A DNA stretch of 64,000 bases, from NCBI GenBank assembly GCA_947501115.1, contig CANMVX010000006.1, positions 1-64,000 of the forward strand. The letters are read 5' to 3'. Position 1 is the stretch's first letter. Each line of letters opens with the position of its first letter. The translations under genes were made by a program, and so were the position numbers. This document shows, in pieces, positions 10,301-18,822 of this stretch. The notes under the pieces were generated by a model. The model searched no databases, had not been told where the DNA came from, and saw only the letters and a program-made list of their open reading frames with translations. The DNA comes from Haliscomenobacteraceae bacterium (GTDB lineage Bacteria; Bacteroidota; Bacteroidia; Chitinophagales; Saprospiraceae).

Positions 10301-11288
10301 TACTCTATGCGCTTTGGGAAGTATTGAAATTAAAGTAAATACTAATATTCCGTTACAGCCAACCTGGTCGAAATCACCAACTTTTAATACCATTTTATCA
10401 ACAGGGAATAAAATAAATTATAGCCTTGAAAGGGGTATAAATACATTTTACGTAAGAGGAGAAAATACAGATAAATGTGTGTATCTGGACACTATCAAAT
10501 TATTTGTATTTCCTATAGCGGCTTCTATGCCAGATAATTATTCTGTTTGCTTACCCTCGGATACTATAAAAATTCAGGTGACAGATAGCGATACTTCTCA
10601 GTTTTTAAACTATTTATGGGCGCCCAATGGGGTAATTAAATCTGACCCCTTAGAAGGTCCCATCGCTTTGGCTAAAATCACAAAAGATACGACGGTATCT
10701 GTTCTGCTAATGAATAAGTATGGGTGTGAATCTACGCTAAGCACAAAGTTAACCTTGATTAATCCAACGGTTAAACTTACAGCCGATGTTGAAACATTAA
10801 TTAAAAACAAGGGAGATAAGGCTATAATAAGAGTCAGTGGATGTGAAGGTTGTCAGTATATATGGTCTCCTTTTAATACCCTGAATAGTTTAACTGATAG
10901 TGTAGTTGTGGCTATGCCTAACGATACAACTATTTACAAGGTAATTGCCAGTAAATTGGGGTGTTCTGTTACGGGAACCATAAGAATTAACGTGGATGAT
11001 GTTCAATGCGAAGAGCCAAATATCTTTGTTCCTAATGCTTTTACACCGAATAATGACGGTAATAACGATGAATTGCTCGTAAGAGGACGTTGGATAACTT
11101 CTCTTCGGTTTGTGGTATATAACAGATATGGACAGGAGCTTTTTACCACTAATAATCAGTTAGAAGGTTGGGATGGCACATACAAGGGCAAAGATCTGGG
11201 GCCCGATGTTTTTGGCTATTACCTTACCGTTCGGTGCGTAGATGGTGGAAATTTTGCCAAACGTGGAAACGTGTCGTTAATTAAATAA
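7350..11288 (+). CDS. Giant T9SS type B secreted protein, paralog of the preceding one
   Basis: A 1312-aa secreted protein. Its N-terminal 300 residues (starting A-T-H-I-V-G-G-E-I-G-Y-R-C-L-G after a signal peptide) and C-terminal sorting domain (about 1220-1312, F-V-P-N-A-F-T-P-N-N-D-G-N-N-D) closely match the 1136-aa neighbour, but the middle differs. It has a long divergent Ig-like region, one copy of the 80-residue W-S-P repeat (about 745-805) and two copies of the module starting G-[NR]-D-[TS]-T-[IL]-C (about 811 and 979, about 168 residues apart) with [IM]-P in the middle. It is exported by T9SS by family inference; the ligand is unknown. Tandem duplication followed by module gain and loss explains the pair. 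It has its own promoter after the upstream terminator. Confidence 0.85.
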   Translation: MGSINKSWFYSYANDKSTYRLVILYFSFFLFSKSLFATHIVGGEIGYRCLGNNNFEITLRVFRDCFNAADGAYFDDPATIGVYNREGILISTFTLSPIGNDTLSEGSDPCLTISTPVCVHTTTYKDTINLLPRLGGYRFVYQRCCRNQTIVNIINPLETGATFDILLTEAAMIDCNSSPVINSWPPVYVCNNRPLLVNSKATDENFDSLVYKFCTPFQGATFAIAQPVPPDGPPYDTVVWVNPTYSLSNLMGGSFPIVIDSKTGIMSGVPQTLGQFVVGVCIEEYDKVTKALLSETRRDFQYNVVNCTGSNAAFSMPDKICRNSEVTVFRENPEASTFEWYLGEGEDRELISRDFAIKLKFNEIGFYVLTLITDKGQFCESIQTRRFQVIGTEVDFSINKLDFLCENFSRFSLNDISVTNDIATPQYLWTVSFGNSILTSTLKSPVFDIPLGSTGNITLKVTASNCIDSTTSVFTTSPSSGSDFNLSINDVDQCLDSLFLKVNSTLPVNEILWLNNENKVIASGTPITLSWSANRPSKLVAINNLGCKDTLMLSLGTLTHIPFNLNYPDSLVFCDSLAKKLTPIFSNPQALLRLKWTSSEKGILNDTSASPTFGYPLSAHFVFVRMLNVLGCEKLDSVKLIPGKISLLPPFPPDSIKICANNEFKLEIKTISSPYENRYLWTPVNVIKEGQGSPAIVILTDKSLNLQLNISNTVGCSINKDFNLNAQTFDPALDTLITACSQSPIVLNPGFNPSYTYLWSPGFGLSSNSIGNPIFSSFVSRNYTVTVTNPFNNCKIVNEVVVKKGLLNQISLGNDTTICDIEKYSLSVNGLTNGISYSWSKDANFITIIGTGKLVSTVLNQGLNSFFVKATDTIGCVLTDSIQIRFSSIMATIPSSLVLCKQPDTVAVNVKNLDSLQILSYDWFPKGGTFLNPLSSAEGKFLMRDSGRVTVSLLNQYGCRKELNTQISLSNNGIPVTFSTGRDSTLCALGSIEIKVNTNIPLQPTWSKSPTFNTILSTGNKINYSLERGINTFYVRGENTDKCVYLDTIKLFVFPIAASMPDNYSVCLPSDTIKIQVTDSDTSQFLNYLWAPNGVIKSDPLEGPIALAKITKDTTVSVLLMNKYGCESTLSTKLTLINPTVKLTADVETLIKNKGDKAIIRVSGCEGCQYIWSPFNTLNSLTDSVVVAMPNDTTIYKVIASKLGCSVTGTIRINVDDVQCEEPNIFVPNAFTPNNDGNNDELLVRGRWITSLRFVVYNRYGQELFTTNNQLEGWDGTYKGKDLGPDVFGYYLTVRCVDGGNFAKRGNVSLIK
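9780..10790 (+). repeat. Two tandem ~504-bp coding modules
   Basis: The G-[NR]-D-[TS]-T-[IL]-C motif occurs with its Asp codon at 9792 and 10296 (504 bp apart). The [IM]-P motif that follows has its Pro codon at 10029 and 10530 (501 bp apart). The corresponding module is present once in the upstream paralog. Confidence 0.75.
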
Positions 11289-11295
11289 GACGTTG

Positions 11296-11303
11296 TATAT
11301 TTG
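11296..11303 (+). promoter_or_regulatory. Bacteroidota-type -7 promoter element
   Basis: TATATTTG, an exact TAnnTTTG match, ends 17 bp before the GTG start at 11321. This allows a very short leader and supports the GTG as the true start. Confidence 0.5.
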
Positions 11304-11320
11304 CAGAAATTCTCAAAAAG

Positions 11321-11899
11321 GTGCTGAATAGATTTTTACTTTTTACGTTGTTTTTACTGCCTTGTTTTAAATTGTCCGGACAATGTACGTCGGTTAAAAT
11401 AGAAACAGATGCATTTGATAGTACGAGGGTGATTTACGATAAACCTATAAACATTGGCGGGTTAGTCACTTCTAATTTCGAAGTGGAAGAGGGAAATAAA
11501 ATGGTGGAAGAAGCTAAATTATTAGTTACTTATGCCGAAAATGATTCAATTGAGTCGTTTTTTCTTACTTTAGCTTTAATGGAATGGGAATATCAGGTGC
11601 TCGAAGCGGGAGAAAATGTAATGCTTCTATTGGAAAATGGGAGTATTATTAAGTTAAATACAGTTGAGGATAGGGGAACACTCGATAAAAAAACAAATAT
11701 GAGAAGATATGAGGCAGTTTGTGTCCTTCCCATCGATTTGTACTACGCTTTGGCTCATTTCAAAACAGATAAAATCAGGTTACAATATAAAAGCGGCATA
11801 AAAAGAACCGTTTCCTTGTTTACGGAACAACAAATAAAGTTTCAACAAACCATCCGTTGTGTTGGGGAAGCGGCAGGGGTAATGCCTGTTAAGCCTTAG
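11321..11899 (+). CDS. Small secreted protein of unknown function
   Basis: I do not recognise this 192-aa protein. It starts with GTG (residues L-N-R-F-L-L-F-T-L-F-L-L follow) and has a signal peptide of about 20 residues ending K-L-S-G before Q-C-T-S. There is no lipobox. The mature part is mixed alpha/beta without obvious repeats and has two Cys besides the one near the mature N-terminus. It is the last co-directional gene of the first T9SS locus, 32 bp after the second giant protein, but a promoter-like element lies in the gap, so it may be transcribed separately. It meets the TetR gene tail to tail. The role is unknown; an accessory to the neighbouring surface proteins is only a guess. 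Confidence 0.65.
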   Translation: MLNRFLLFTLFLLPCFKLSGQCTSVKIETDAFDSTRVIYDKPINIGGLVTSNFEVEEGNKMVEEAKLLVTYAENDSIESFFLTLALMEWEYQVLEAGENVMLLLENGSIIKLNTVEDRGTLDKKTNMRRYEAVCVLPIDLYYALAHFKTDKIRLQYKSGIKRTVSLFTEQQIKFQQTIRCVGEAAGVMPVKP

Positions 11900-11905
11900 A
11901 TTAAT

Positions 11906-12577
11906 TTATTTATAGGCTTTTATCCATGCAAATGCCATGTTTTCCATGACCTTCTGTAGTTCTATCTGGTTATCCTTTTGGTCCGCAAGACTTGTTAATG
12001 AGGGTAGATTCTTTGCGTAATAAAGTTGTTGATTTGGCATCTCTGTCAATGTACTGGCACAAATTCTGGCGTAAGGGAAATCGGGATCAACCTCAAGCAT
12101 AATGTCAGAAATAAAACGGACCACTTTTTTGTAAGCTAGAAAAAATCCATTTTTATTTTCTTCGGTAACTTCCTTAATTCTATATACCTTATCCGCTTGA
12201 CTTACCATGATACTATGAAGAATATCTTCATCAATATAGTTGATTTCATCGTTTTTCGTCATGCTATCCAATATACCGGCTATTGCAATTTTTAGTTTCT
12301 CTTCAGGTGAATTAATATTTTCTATTTTATTTTGAATATTTACGTACATATATTCCCAATACCAATTAGATAAATAAACCAGTAGCAGGTGTTTATTTTC
12401 AAAATATCTATAAATAGATGCTTCCGTTGAATTTATTTTAGCGGCTAATTTTTTGAATGTAAAATGCTCAAAACCTAGTTCATCAATAAGTATAATAGAA
12501 TATTTTAATATACTTTGCCCTAAAGTGGTTTCTTTTGGATCTCTTAGGCATAATCCACCATGAATGTTTACTGGCAT
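11906..12577 (-). CDS. TetR/AcrR family transcriptional regulator
   Basis: A 223-aa one-component regulator. The N-terminal helix-turn-helix of the TetR family is visible at about residues 22-66: I-L-K-Y-S-I-I-L-I-D-E-L-G-F-E-H-F-T-F-K-K-L-A, then S-T-E-A-S-I-Y-R-Y-F-E-N-K, the usual recognition-helix pattern. The rest is the helical ligand-binding and dimerisation domain, which gives no clue to the ligand. It is divergent from prfC across 114 bp, so autoregulation from that region is likely, and control of prfC is possible but unproven. The first ATG is used. Family assignment is secure; target genes are unknown. Confidence 0.88.
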   Translation of the reverse strand: MPVNIHGGLCLRDPKETTLGQSILKYSIILIDELGFEHFTFKKLAAKINSTEASIYRYFENKHLLLVYLSNWYWEYMYVNIQNKIENINSPEEKLKIAIAGILDSMTKNDEINYIDEDILHSIMVSQADKVYRIKEVTEENKNGFFLAYKKVVRFISDIMLEVDPDFPYARICASTLTEMPNQQLYYAKNLPSLTSLADQKDNQIELQKVMENMAFAWIKAYK

Positions 12578-12691
12578 TTTATTTTAAAATTTAAAGAATT
12601 TAAAACTGCAAAATACGACTAAATTTTTTATCAAAAGGATAATTTAAATCTTTAATTTCGCAGTCAATTTTACATAAGAAAATTTATTTTC

Positions 12692-14272
12692 ATGAATGAA
12701 CTGGAGATTAATAAGCGGAAAACCTTTGGGATTGTTAGTCACCCCGATGCGGGAAAAACTACCCTTACTGAAAAGCTGCTCCTTTTCGGAGGTGCTATCC
12801 AAGTGGCCGGCGCCGTTAAGTCTAATAAAATAAAAAAATCAGCCACTTCCGATTTCATGGAAATTGAGAAGCAGAGAGGTATTTCCGTGGCAACCTCTGT
12901 GATGGCTTTTGATTATAAGGATCTTAAAGTAAATATTTTAGATACTCCCGGTCATGAGGATTTTGCTGAAGATACCTATAGAACCCTCACTGCCGTAGAT
13001 AGTGTTATTGTTGTTATAGATGCGGCAAAAGGTGTTGAAAGTCAAACAGAAAAATTAGTGAAGGTCTGCCGTATGAGAAATACGCCTATCATAGTTTTCG
13101 TGAATAAATTAGATAGGGAAGGGAAGGACGCGTTTGATCTTCTGGATGAAATAGAAAGTAAACTTGATATTCAGGTTACTCCCCTGAGCTGGCCCATCGG
13201 TATGGGTCAGCATTTTAAAGGCGTTTTTAGTATTTTTGAGAAAAATCTAAAGTTATTTAAGCCTCACGGAAAACAAGATGAGGAGGACACCATGGAAATA
13301 GCTTCTGTGAATGATCCTCTCTTGGAGAAATTGGTCGGGCATCAAGACGCTAAAACACTAAGGGAAGAGGTGAAGTTAATTTCTGAAGTCTATCCCGCCT
13401 TCGAAAGGGAAGATTATCTTCTGGGGATGATTTCGCCGGTATTTTTTGGCAGCGCTATTAATAATTTTGGTGTAAGAGAATTGTTGGATTGTTTTATACA
13501 AATCGCTCCCCAACCGCTGCCAAGACAAGCGGAGGAAAGAATTATTGAACCAAATGAAGCGGGCTTTTCTGGATTTGTATTTAAAATACATGCGAATATG
13601 GATCCCAATCATCGCGATAGAATCGCTTTCCTTAGAATCTGTTCGGGCGTTTTTCACCGAAATACCAATTATTTGCATGTAAGGCAGAATAGAAAACTGA
13701 AATTTTCTAATCCAACATCCTTTATGGCAGCTAAAAAGACCATAGTGGAAGAGGCTTTTCCAGGGGATGTTATTGGCCTCTACGATTCTGGAAATTTTAA
13801 AATAGGTGATACCTTAACGGAAGGCGAAGTACTGCATTTTAAAGGAATTCCAAGGTTCTCTCCTGAAATGTTCAGATACGTGAATAATGTGGACCCACTC
13901 AAAACCAAACAATTAGCAAAAGGATTGGATCAGTTGATGGATGAAGGTGTCGCTCAATTGTTTACCAAAGAATTTGACGGCCGAAAGCTAATTGGTACGG
14001 TAGGTGCTCTTCAATTTGATGTTATTCAATACAGATTGTTACATGAATATGGGGCTTCTGTTCAATTTGAACCCGTAAATCTTTTCAAAGCTTGTTGGAT
14101 AAGTGCTGAAAAAGATTCAGATCTCCAGTCATTTCTGCAAAGACGGAAAAGAGACCTCGCCAAAGATAAATCTGGAAAATGGGTGTATCTCGCAGAATCT
14201 CCCTGGGCCTTGAAGTTATTACAAGAGAATAATCCGGAAATTACCTTTCACTTTATTAGCGAATTTGAGTAA
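12692..14272 (+). CDS. prfC: Peptide chain release factor 3
   Basis: RF3 is a cytoplasmic translational GTPase that recycles RF1/RF2 from the ribosome after peptide release. The 526-aa length is typical. GTPase motifs are intact: G1 [10 protein letters not shown] (about 16-25), a switch-I region with R-G-I-S-V, G3 D-T-P-G-H-E-D-F and G4 N-K-L-D. The C-terminal RF3 domain has [12 protein letters not shown]. The ATG at 12692 gives the family N-terminus. The gene stands alone, divergent from the TetR regulator and convergent with the glycosyltransferase gene only 5 bp beyond its stop. Confidence 0.96.
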   Translation: MNELEINKRKTFGIVSHPDAGKTTLTEKLLLFGGAIQVAGAVKSNKIKKSATSDFMEIEKQRGISVATSVMAFDYKDLKVNILDTPGHEDFAEDTYRTLTAVDSVIVVIDAAKGVESQTEKLVKVCRMRNTPIIVFVNKLDREGKDAFDLLDEIESKLDIQVTPLSWPIGMGQHFKGVFSIFEKNLKLFKPHGKQDEEDTMEIASVNDPLLEKLVGHQDAKTLREEVKLISEVYPAFEREDYLLGMISPVFFGSAINNFGVRELLDCFIQIAPQPLPRQAEERIIEPNEAGFSGFVFKIHANMDPNHRDRIAFLRICSGVFHRNTNYLHVRQNRKLKFSNPTSFMAAKKTIVEEAFPGDVIGLYDSGNFKIGDTLTEGEVLHFKGIPRFSPEMFRYVNNVDPLKTKQLAKGLDQLMDEGVAQLFTKEFDGRKLIGTVGALQFDVIQYRLLHEYGASVQFEPVNLFKACWISAEKDSDLQSFLQRRKRDLAKDKSGKWVYLAESPWALKLLQENNPEITFHFISEFE

Positions 14273-14277
14273 AGATT

Positions 14278-15432
14278 TTATCGGACTTTTCTTCCTTTCC
14301 ACTGATAAACTGGAAATAAACTGGCCATTATACCTACCCAGGCAATGTACAGCGAATGGGTGTTTTGTGATAGGAAGAAGTACTTTCTTAATTTTCTTTT
14401 GTTGAAAAATCTTATGGCTTCTCTCTGTAAAAGATAGTCACTAAAGATTTTAAATATATAAAGTACACAAAACATTGGAAAAAAAATGCTCGCTTGTAGG
14501 ATGCTGAGAATCCCTAAAATGACAATGGTTAGAGATACTATGAATAGGACGGAAAGAGAAAAATTGATATTCATTTCTTTATAAGCATTATTCTTACTGG
14601 CCCATCTAATTCTTTGTCTAAGCAACGATTTTATAGAATGTTCAGGTTGCGTAACAACAACGGCCGATAGCGTTTTTAAAAATCGAATCCTTTTTGGGTG
14701 ATGTTGGTGAAAATGATGTAGTAAAAACATATCGTCTCCAGAAGCCTTTTTCGGAAATTGGTCATACCCACCCAAGTCGTTAAATACTTTTTTTGAAAAC
14801 CCCATGTTAGCCCCATTAGCTAAAAGTTGGTTGCCTGACTGATAGCCAGCTCCAGTTATAACCATCATGCCAATCATATCGAGACCCTGAAATGATGTCA
14901 AAAGGTTTTGGTTTTCATCTAAAATAATGACGGGCCCACCAATGAATACACAATCTTCCTTTATGAATTGTTTGGAATAGATGGTAATCCATGAGTTTGG
15001 AACAGTACAATCTGCATCGGTTAAAAGAATATACTCTCCTTTTGAGGCGTTTATCCCTGTTTGAAGGGCCTCTCTTTTATAGGATACTATATGTCCTTGC
15101 TCATTTGCACTTGAAGAAAGATATTTTAGATTCGTTACCGATGTCTCAAATTTTTTAATTAATTCTGCTGTTTTATCCATCGAAAAATCATCAACCAAAA
15201 TAATCTCATATTTATCGACAGGATAGTCTTGGTTAAGCAAACTTTGAATGCAGTGTGATAAATTCTTTTCCTCATCGCGCACCGCCACAACTACAGAGAT
15301 AAATGGAATATTCTTCAGATTATTTCTACCGGGTACAAATTTTAAGTTATGCCAGTTTTTAAGATAACAGACTATAATAAATAAATAAGAAAAACCTAAA
15401 ACGAAACTAAGAACAATACCTACAAAAAACAT
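14278..15432 (-). CDS. Membrane-bound family 2 glycosyltransferase
   Basis: A 384-aa GT-A glycosyltransferase. A membrane segment (about 5-25) precedes the catalytic domain: I-S-V-V-V-A-V-R-D-E-E (about 45-55), then I-I-L-V-D-D-F-S, the D-A-D metal motif in L-T-D-A-D-C-T, a G-D-D motif and Q-R-I-R-W, which fits the Q-x-x-R-W signature of processive enzymes. Further membrane segments lie at about 295-345. The family polymerises or adds sugars from nucleotide sugars at the cytoplasmic membrane for polysaccharide or glycolipid synthesis; the product cannot be told here. Its ATG overlaps the TAA of the upstream 139-aa gene (TAATG), so the two are translationally coupled. Confidence 0.88.
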   Translation of the reverse strand: MFFVGIVLSFVLGFSYLFIIVCYLKNWHNLKFVPGRNNLKNIPFISVVVAVRDEEKNLSHCIQSLLNQDYPVDKYEIILVDDFSMDKTAELIKKFETSVTNLKYLSSSANEQGHIVSYKREALQTGINASKGEYILLTDADCTVPNSWITIYSKQFIKEDCVFIGGPVIILDENQNLLTSFQGLDMIGMMVITGAGYQSGNQLLANGANMGFSKKVFNDLGGYDQFPKKASGDDMFLLHHFHQHHPKRIRFLKTLSAVVVTQPEHSIKSLLRQRIRWASKNNAYKEMNINFSLSVLFIVSLTIVILGILSILQASIFFPMFCVLYIFKIFSDYLLQREAIRFFNKRKLRKYFFLSQNTHSLYIAWVGIMASLFPVYQWKGRKVR

Positions 15433-15851
15433 TACACTAAGTCTCTTGGATCAGCTTTTTTTATAGGAATTTGACTTTCCAGCTCTTCAAAATCTGCCCA
15501 ATCACTCGTTTGATTATTTCCGGTGTTCATTTGGTTCTTTTTAAATTGTCTGTTTATTAGTGCCTGGAATAGCAAATAAACTAACAAAATAGGTAGAAAT
15601 AAAATTGATAACCCAGTTTGAATCAGACCAGAAATAGGATTATCCTTGATTTTTCTGCCTAAATATTTTATGTGATTGAGTATCACTTTGGCATCAAAAA
15701 CTAATATCAATATAAAGAGTACAGGGGTTAAATAATACAGCAAAATGAAGAGTGCCCTGAGAAATAAAAAAATTACAAATAAGAACAAACCCATTATCAA
15801 TAAACCCAAAAAGGGAAACTTTCCTGCGGTGTTAAAACTGCGATAAATCAT
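15432..15851 (-). CDS. Small membrane protein coupled to the glycosyltransferase
   Basis: A 139-aa protein I cannot assign to a named family. It has about three hydrophobic segments (about 13-38, 40-55 and 80-105) separated by short basic loops, and a hydrophilic C-terminal tail with E-L-E-S-Q-I-P. Its stop codon overlaps the start of the GT2 gene by one base, so the two probably act in the same envelope process. The N-terminal part begins M-I-Y-R-S-F-N-T-A-G. It has no signal peptide separable from the membrane segments. Confidence 0.7.
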   Translation of the reverse strand: MIYRSFNTAGKFPFLGLLIMGLFLFVIFLFLRALFILLYYLTPVLFILILVFDAKVILNHIKYLGRKIKDNPISGLIQTGLSILFLPILLVYLLFQALINRQFKKNQMNTGNNQTSDWADFEELESQIPIKKADPRDLV

Positions 15852-15957
15852 GCTTAATAATTTTTGATGACAATATAATAATCATTTCCTAAATAATGTT
15901 TTATTAGTGTAAAACTTTCATAACAACACTTAGTTTTATACTAAAATAAATTTAGAT

Positions 15958-15965
15958 TATATTTG
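15958..15965 (+). promoter_or_regulatory. Bacteroidota-type -7 promoter element
   Basis: TATATTTG, an exact TAnnTTTG match, 15 bp before the ATG at 15981. A T-rich segment containing TTTTAT lies about 20 bp upstream. Confidence 0.6.
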
Positions 15966-15980
15966 TAAAAATTTTCAAGC

Positions 15981-17363
15981 ATGCGTAAATTATCAGGGTT
16001 CGTTTTTTTGATTATGTTCGCTCTCTTACAGACTGGACTATCGGGTCAATCTACCATTCAAGTAATATGTAACCTAAGCGGGGGAGGTAATTCTCTCTTT
16101 TTATATGAGTTTAATGGGTTTGGTTTCTCTCCTAAGCATAGTGTAACAGCTCAGAAACCAGGTCAGTTTGTTATGGATGTTCCCCGGCAAACACCAAGAA
16201 TGTTTTATATTGGTCAAAATTCCGATCAGGTTATTCCTGTCATTCTTGGGCAGGAAGATAAGGTAGAAATAACCGGCAATGCTGAAAGCATGGGTACAGC
16301 GGTTATTTCAAATTCAATGGAAAATGATGGATATAATAATCTAAAAAATATCATCGGTGGCCTCAATAACGAAATGGGAGAAATTTTAAGGGGCTTAAGT
16401 GAAGGAAATCCAGCAAATCAAAATCTGTTGGTAAATCAGCTTGCTGGCTTAGATGCTAAAAAACTTCGATTATTGGATTCCCTAAAGGTGGTAAATCCTT
16501 TTCAGTATAGAGTGATGGCTTTGAATGCTTACCAAAGTTATCAATTAAACAATAAGGATAATCGTTATCCTGACGAGTTAAGTTATTTTTTAAATGAATT
16601 TTTTGCGAAAGTTGATTTCTCAGATCCTGGCTATAATCACCTGATTTGGTTGTACGAAACCTTTAGAACTTATGTGAATGTTATGGTCAATGCTGGAGTG
16701 GTAGAAAACCAGGTGGAGTATTTTATTGAGAATATTATAAGTAAAATTCCAGAAGGTTCTCATGCCCGTATGCAATGTTTAGGTGCAACGATTGCGGTAA
16801 TGCAATCTCTTAAACACCCTTTATTGGCAAAATATGGTAAAAGATTCGTTACTGAGTATCAAGACAAAGCGCCTGACGCTGCGATGGAAATTTCTGAAAT
16901 GTTGGAAAGAACGATGCGTTTGATGGAAGGAGCAAAAGCGCCTGAATTTACCCAGGTTTCTCCGGAAGGAGCACCCGTTAAACTATCTGATTTCAAAGGA
17001 AAATATGTGTTACTCGATTTTTGGGCATCCTGGTGTGGACCTTGCAGAAAGGAAAATCCTAATGTGGTTAAGTTATATAATAAATATAAAACCAAAGGAT
17101 TTGAGATATTGGGTATCAGCCTTGATCAAAATAGAGAGCGTTGGTTACAGGCTATTCAGGCAGATCAACTCACCTGGAAACATACCAGTGACTTAAAAGG
17201 CTGGTCCAATGAGGTGAGTAAATTATATGAAATTTCAGCTATTCCGAAAACGTTTTTGGTGGATCCCAATGGCATGATCATAGCCAGGGATTTAAGAGGT
17301 GCAGAATTGGAAAGAAAACTGGCAGAGATTTTTACTGAAAAATCTATCCAGGGAGGAAAATAA
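15981..17363 (+). CDS. TlpA-like thioredoxin-fold oxidoreductase with DUF4369-like N-terminus
   Basis: A 460-aa exported thiol-disulfide oxidoreductase. The signal peptide covers about 1-22 (ending L-S-G-Q). A beta-rich DUF4369-like domain (about 25-105) and a helical linker (about 110-305) precede the TlpA/AhpC-TSA domain (about 315-455). The active site is W-C-G-P-C (about 351-355), and the cis-proline loop reads A-I-P-K-T-F. Such proteins are common in Bacteroidota and are thought to act as envelope thiol reductants; the substrate is unknown. It is monocistronic, with a good -7 element just upstream, and convergent with the M16 gene 7 bp after its stop. Confidence 0.88.
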   Translation: MRKLSGFVFLIMFALLQTGLSGQSTIQVICNLSGGGNSLFLYEFNGFGFSPKHSVTAQKPGQFVMDVPRQTPRMFYIGQNSDQVIPVILGQEDKVEITGNAESMGTAVISNSMENDGYNNLKNIIGGLNNEMGEILRGLSEGNPANQNLLVNQLAGLDAKKLRLLDSLKVVNPFQYRVMALNAYQSYQLNNKDNRYPDELSYFLNEFFAKVDFSDPGYNHLIWLYETFRTYVNVMVNAGVVENQVEYFIENIISKIPEGSHARMQCLGATIAVMQSLKHPLLAKYGKRFVTEYQDKAPDAAMEISEMLERTMRLMEGAKAPEFTQVSPEGAPVKLSDFKGKYVLLDFWASWCGPCRKENPNVVKLYNKYKTKGFEILGISLDQNRERWLQAIQADQLTWKHTSDLKGWSNEVSKLYEISAIPKTFLVDPNGMIIARDLRGAELERKLAEIFTEKSIQGGK

Positions 17364-17370
17364 TGGATTT

Positions 17371-18606
17371 TTATTTTCCCTTGTAAGTCAGTACTGATTT
17401 TTGATCATCTCTTAGCCATAACTTTGCCGCCTGTTGGATTTCCTCGGCGGTCAAAGATTGGTATATCTCTGACTCCGCGTTCATTAAATCGGCGTTTCCC
17501 AAAGCTTCGAAAAAGCCTAAGTTCATCGATTTTGATTGAATACCCATTTCTGAAAGTACTAAGGTACTTTCAGCTTTGTTTTTCCATTTCTGTAGTTCAG
17601 CGGATTCAATCAACTGGTTTTTAAGATCATTTATTTCCTTACTTATAATTTCCTCAGCATCCTGTAAAGAAATTTTTTCCGTAGGTCTTCCTTCAAATAC
17701 AATAAGGCCGGGGTCAAAATCACCCGTAACGTAACAATCAATTTGGTTAAAATATTTGTTTTCCCGGGTTAACCGGTGTATTAATCTGGACGATGGACCA
17801 TTACTGAATATATCACTTAGCAAATCAACAGCATAAAATTCTTTGTCCGCCCGTGCGGGACATGGAAAGGTCATATAAATGGCATCAACGGGAACTTCTG
17901 CTTGACTTTGTTTATGCCTGGCTTCTTTCTTAGGGGGTTCTGAGGAATAATTTTTTTTGATCGTCTTGCCAGATGGAATATCATTAAACCATTTCATGGC
18001 CAATTCCTTCATCCTTTTTATAGAAATAGGACCAGCAATAACCAAAATGGCATTACCCGGATGATAATATTTATTGTAAAATTTTTTAACGTCAGTTAAA
18101 TTGGCTTTTTCAATGTGACTGGGGTGTACACCGATGGTCGGCCATTTATAAGGATGTTTTTCATAGTTTAATGCAGATAATTCATGCCATACATCACCGT
18201 AAGGCAAATTGAGACAGGTTTCATAAAATTCTTCAACCACTACTTTTTTTTGCACATCAAGGACCTCTTTTTGAAGCATTAACTCTAGCATTCTGTCAGA
18301 TTCTAACCATAATGCGGTTTCAATATTTATGGCTGGCAGTGTAGTGAAAAAATGGGTATAATCATGATTGGTATATGCATTATTTTCCCCTCCAGCCCTT
18401 TGCATAACGCCGTCATAGTCAGGAATATTTATAGATCCCCCAAACATTAAATGCTCGAAAAGATGGGCAAAACCTGTTTTTTCAGGATGCTCGTCTCTTG
18501 ATCCTACTTTGTAAAGCACGCTAATACTCGCAATGGGCGTATTTTTATCTTCATGCATCAATACCGTTAGCCCATTTTGAAGAATCATTTTTTCGTAGGA
18601 AATCAT
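17371..18606 (-). CDS. M16 family zinc metallopeptidase
   Basis: A 411-aa single-unit M16 (pitrilysin/processing-peptidase type) protease. The inverted zinc motif H-x-x-E-H is seen as H-L-F-E-H (about 48-52) in G-F-A-H-L-F-E-H-L-M-F-G-G, and the downstream Glu ligand lies in A-L-W-L-E-S-D-R-M (about 100). A C-terminal M16 domain follows. There is no signal peptide, so it appears cytoplasmic unless exported by another route. Its ATG overlaps the TGA of the upstream 70-aa gene (ATGA), making it the last gene of a four-gene operon. Family members often occur as adjacent pairs; no second M16 gene is present here. Confidence 0.9.
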   Translation of the reverse strand: MISYEKMILQNGLTVLMHEDKNTPIASISVLYKVGSRDEHPEKTGFAHLFEHLMFGGSINIPDYDGVMQRAGGENNAYTNHDYTHFFTTLPAINIETALWLESDRMLELMLQKEVLDVQKKVVVEEFYETCLNLPYGDVWHELSALNYEKHPYKWPTIGVHPSHIEKANLTDVKKFYNKYYHPGNAILVIAGPISIKRMKELAMKWFNDIPSGKTIKKNYSSEPPKKEARHKQSQAEVPVDAIYMTFPCPARADKEFYAVDLLSDIFSNGPSSRLIHRLTRENKYFNQIDCYVTGDFDPGLIVFEGRPTEKISLQDAEEIISKEINDLKNQLIESAELQKWKNKAESTLVLSEMGIQSKSMNLGFFEALGNADLMNAESEIYQSLTAEEIQQAAKLWLRDDQKSVLTYKGK

Positions 18607-18815
18607 GCTTTGTTATTAAGATTTAATTCTTGATATTCGTTAAAATGTCCTCGTGCCTGAATAGTATAGTGGAACTTTTTTAAATAGAATACATAGAAAA
18701 CCAGGAAAGGAATACCAGCCACAAGAAAATATCTTAGGTTGTTTAGAATGCCTAATATAAAGGTAACCTTTCCTACTTCGTATAATAATTCATTCATAAA
18801 TAATGCATTAATCAT
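18603..18815 (-). CDS. 70-residue membrane peptide, possible truncated desaturase N-terminus
   Basis: A short ORF sandwiched in an operon, 7 bp after the 992-aa gene and overlapping the M16 start by ATGA, so it is probably translated. It has one or two hydrophobic stretches (about 17-45, with N-N-L-R-Y-F-L-V-A-G-I-P-F-L-V-F-Y-V-F) followed by a basic tail. The pattern R-Y-F-L-x-A-G-x-x-F-L-x-F-Y followed by a Lys-rich segment resembles, from memory, the N-terminus of bacterial sterol desaturase/fatty acid hydroxylase proteins, but all His-box regions are absent. It could be a truncated remnant or a genuine small membrane protein. An alternative start is Met7 at 18797. Confidence 0.5.
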   Translation of the reverse strand: MINALFMNELLYEVGKVTFILGILNNLRYFLVAGIPFLVFYVFYLKKFHYTIQARGHFNEYQELNLNNKA

Positions 18816-18822
18816 TCATCAT

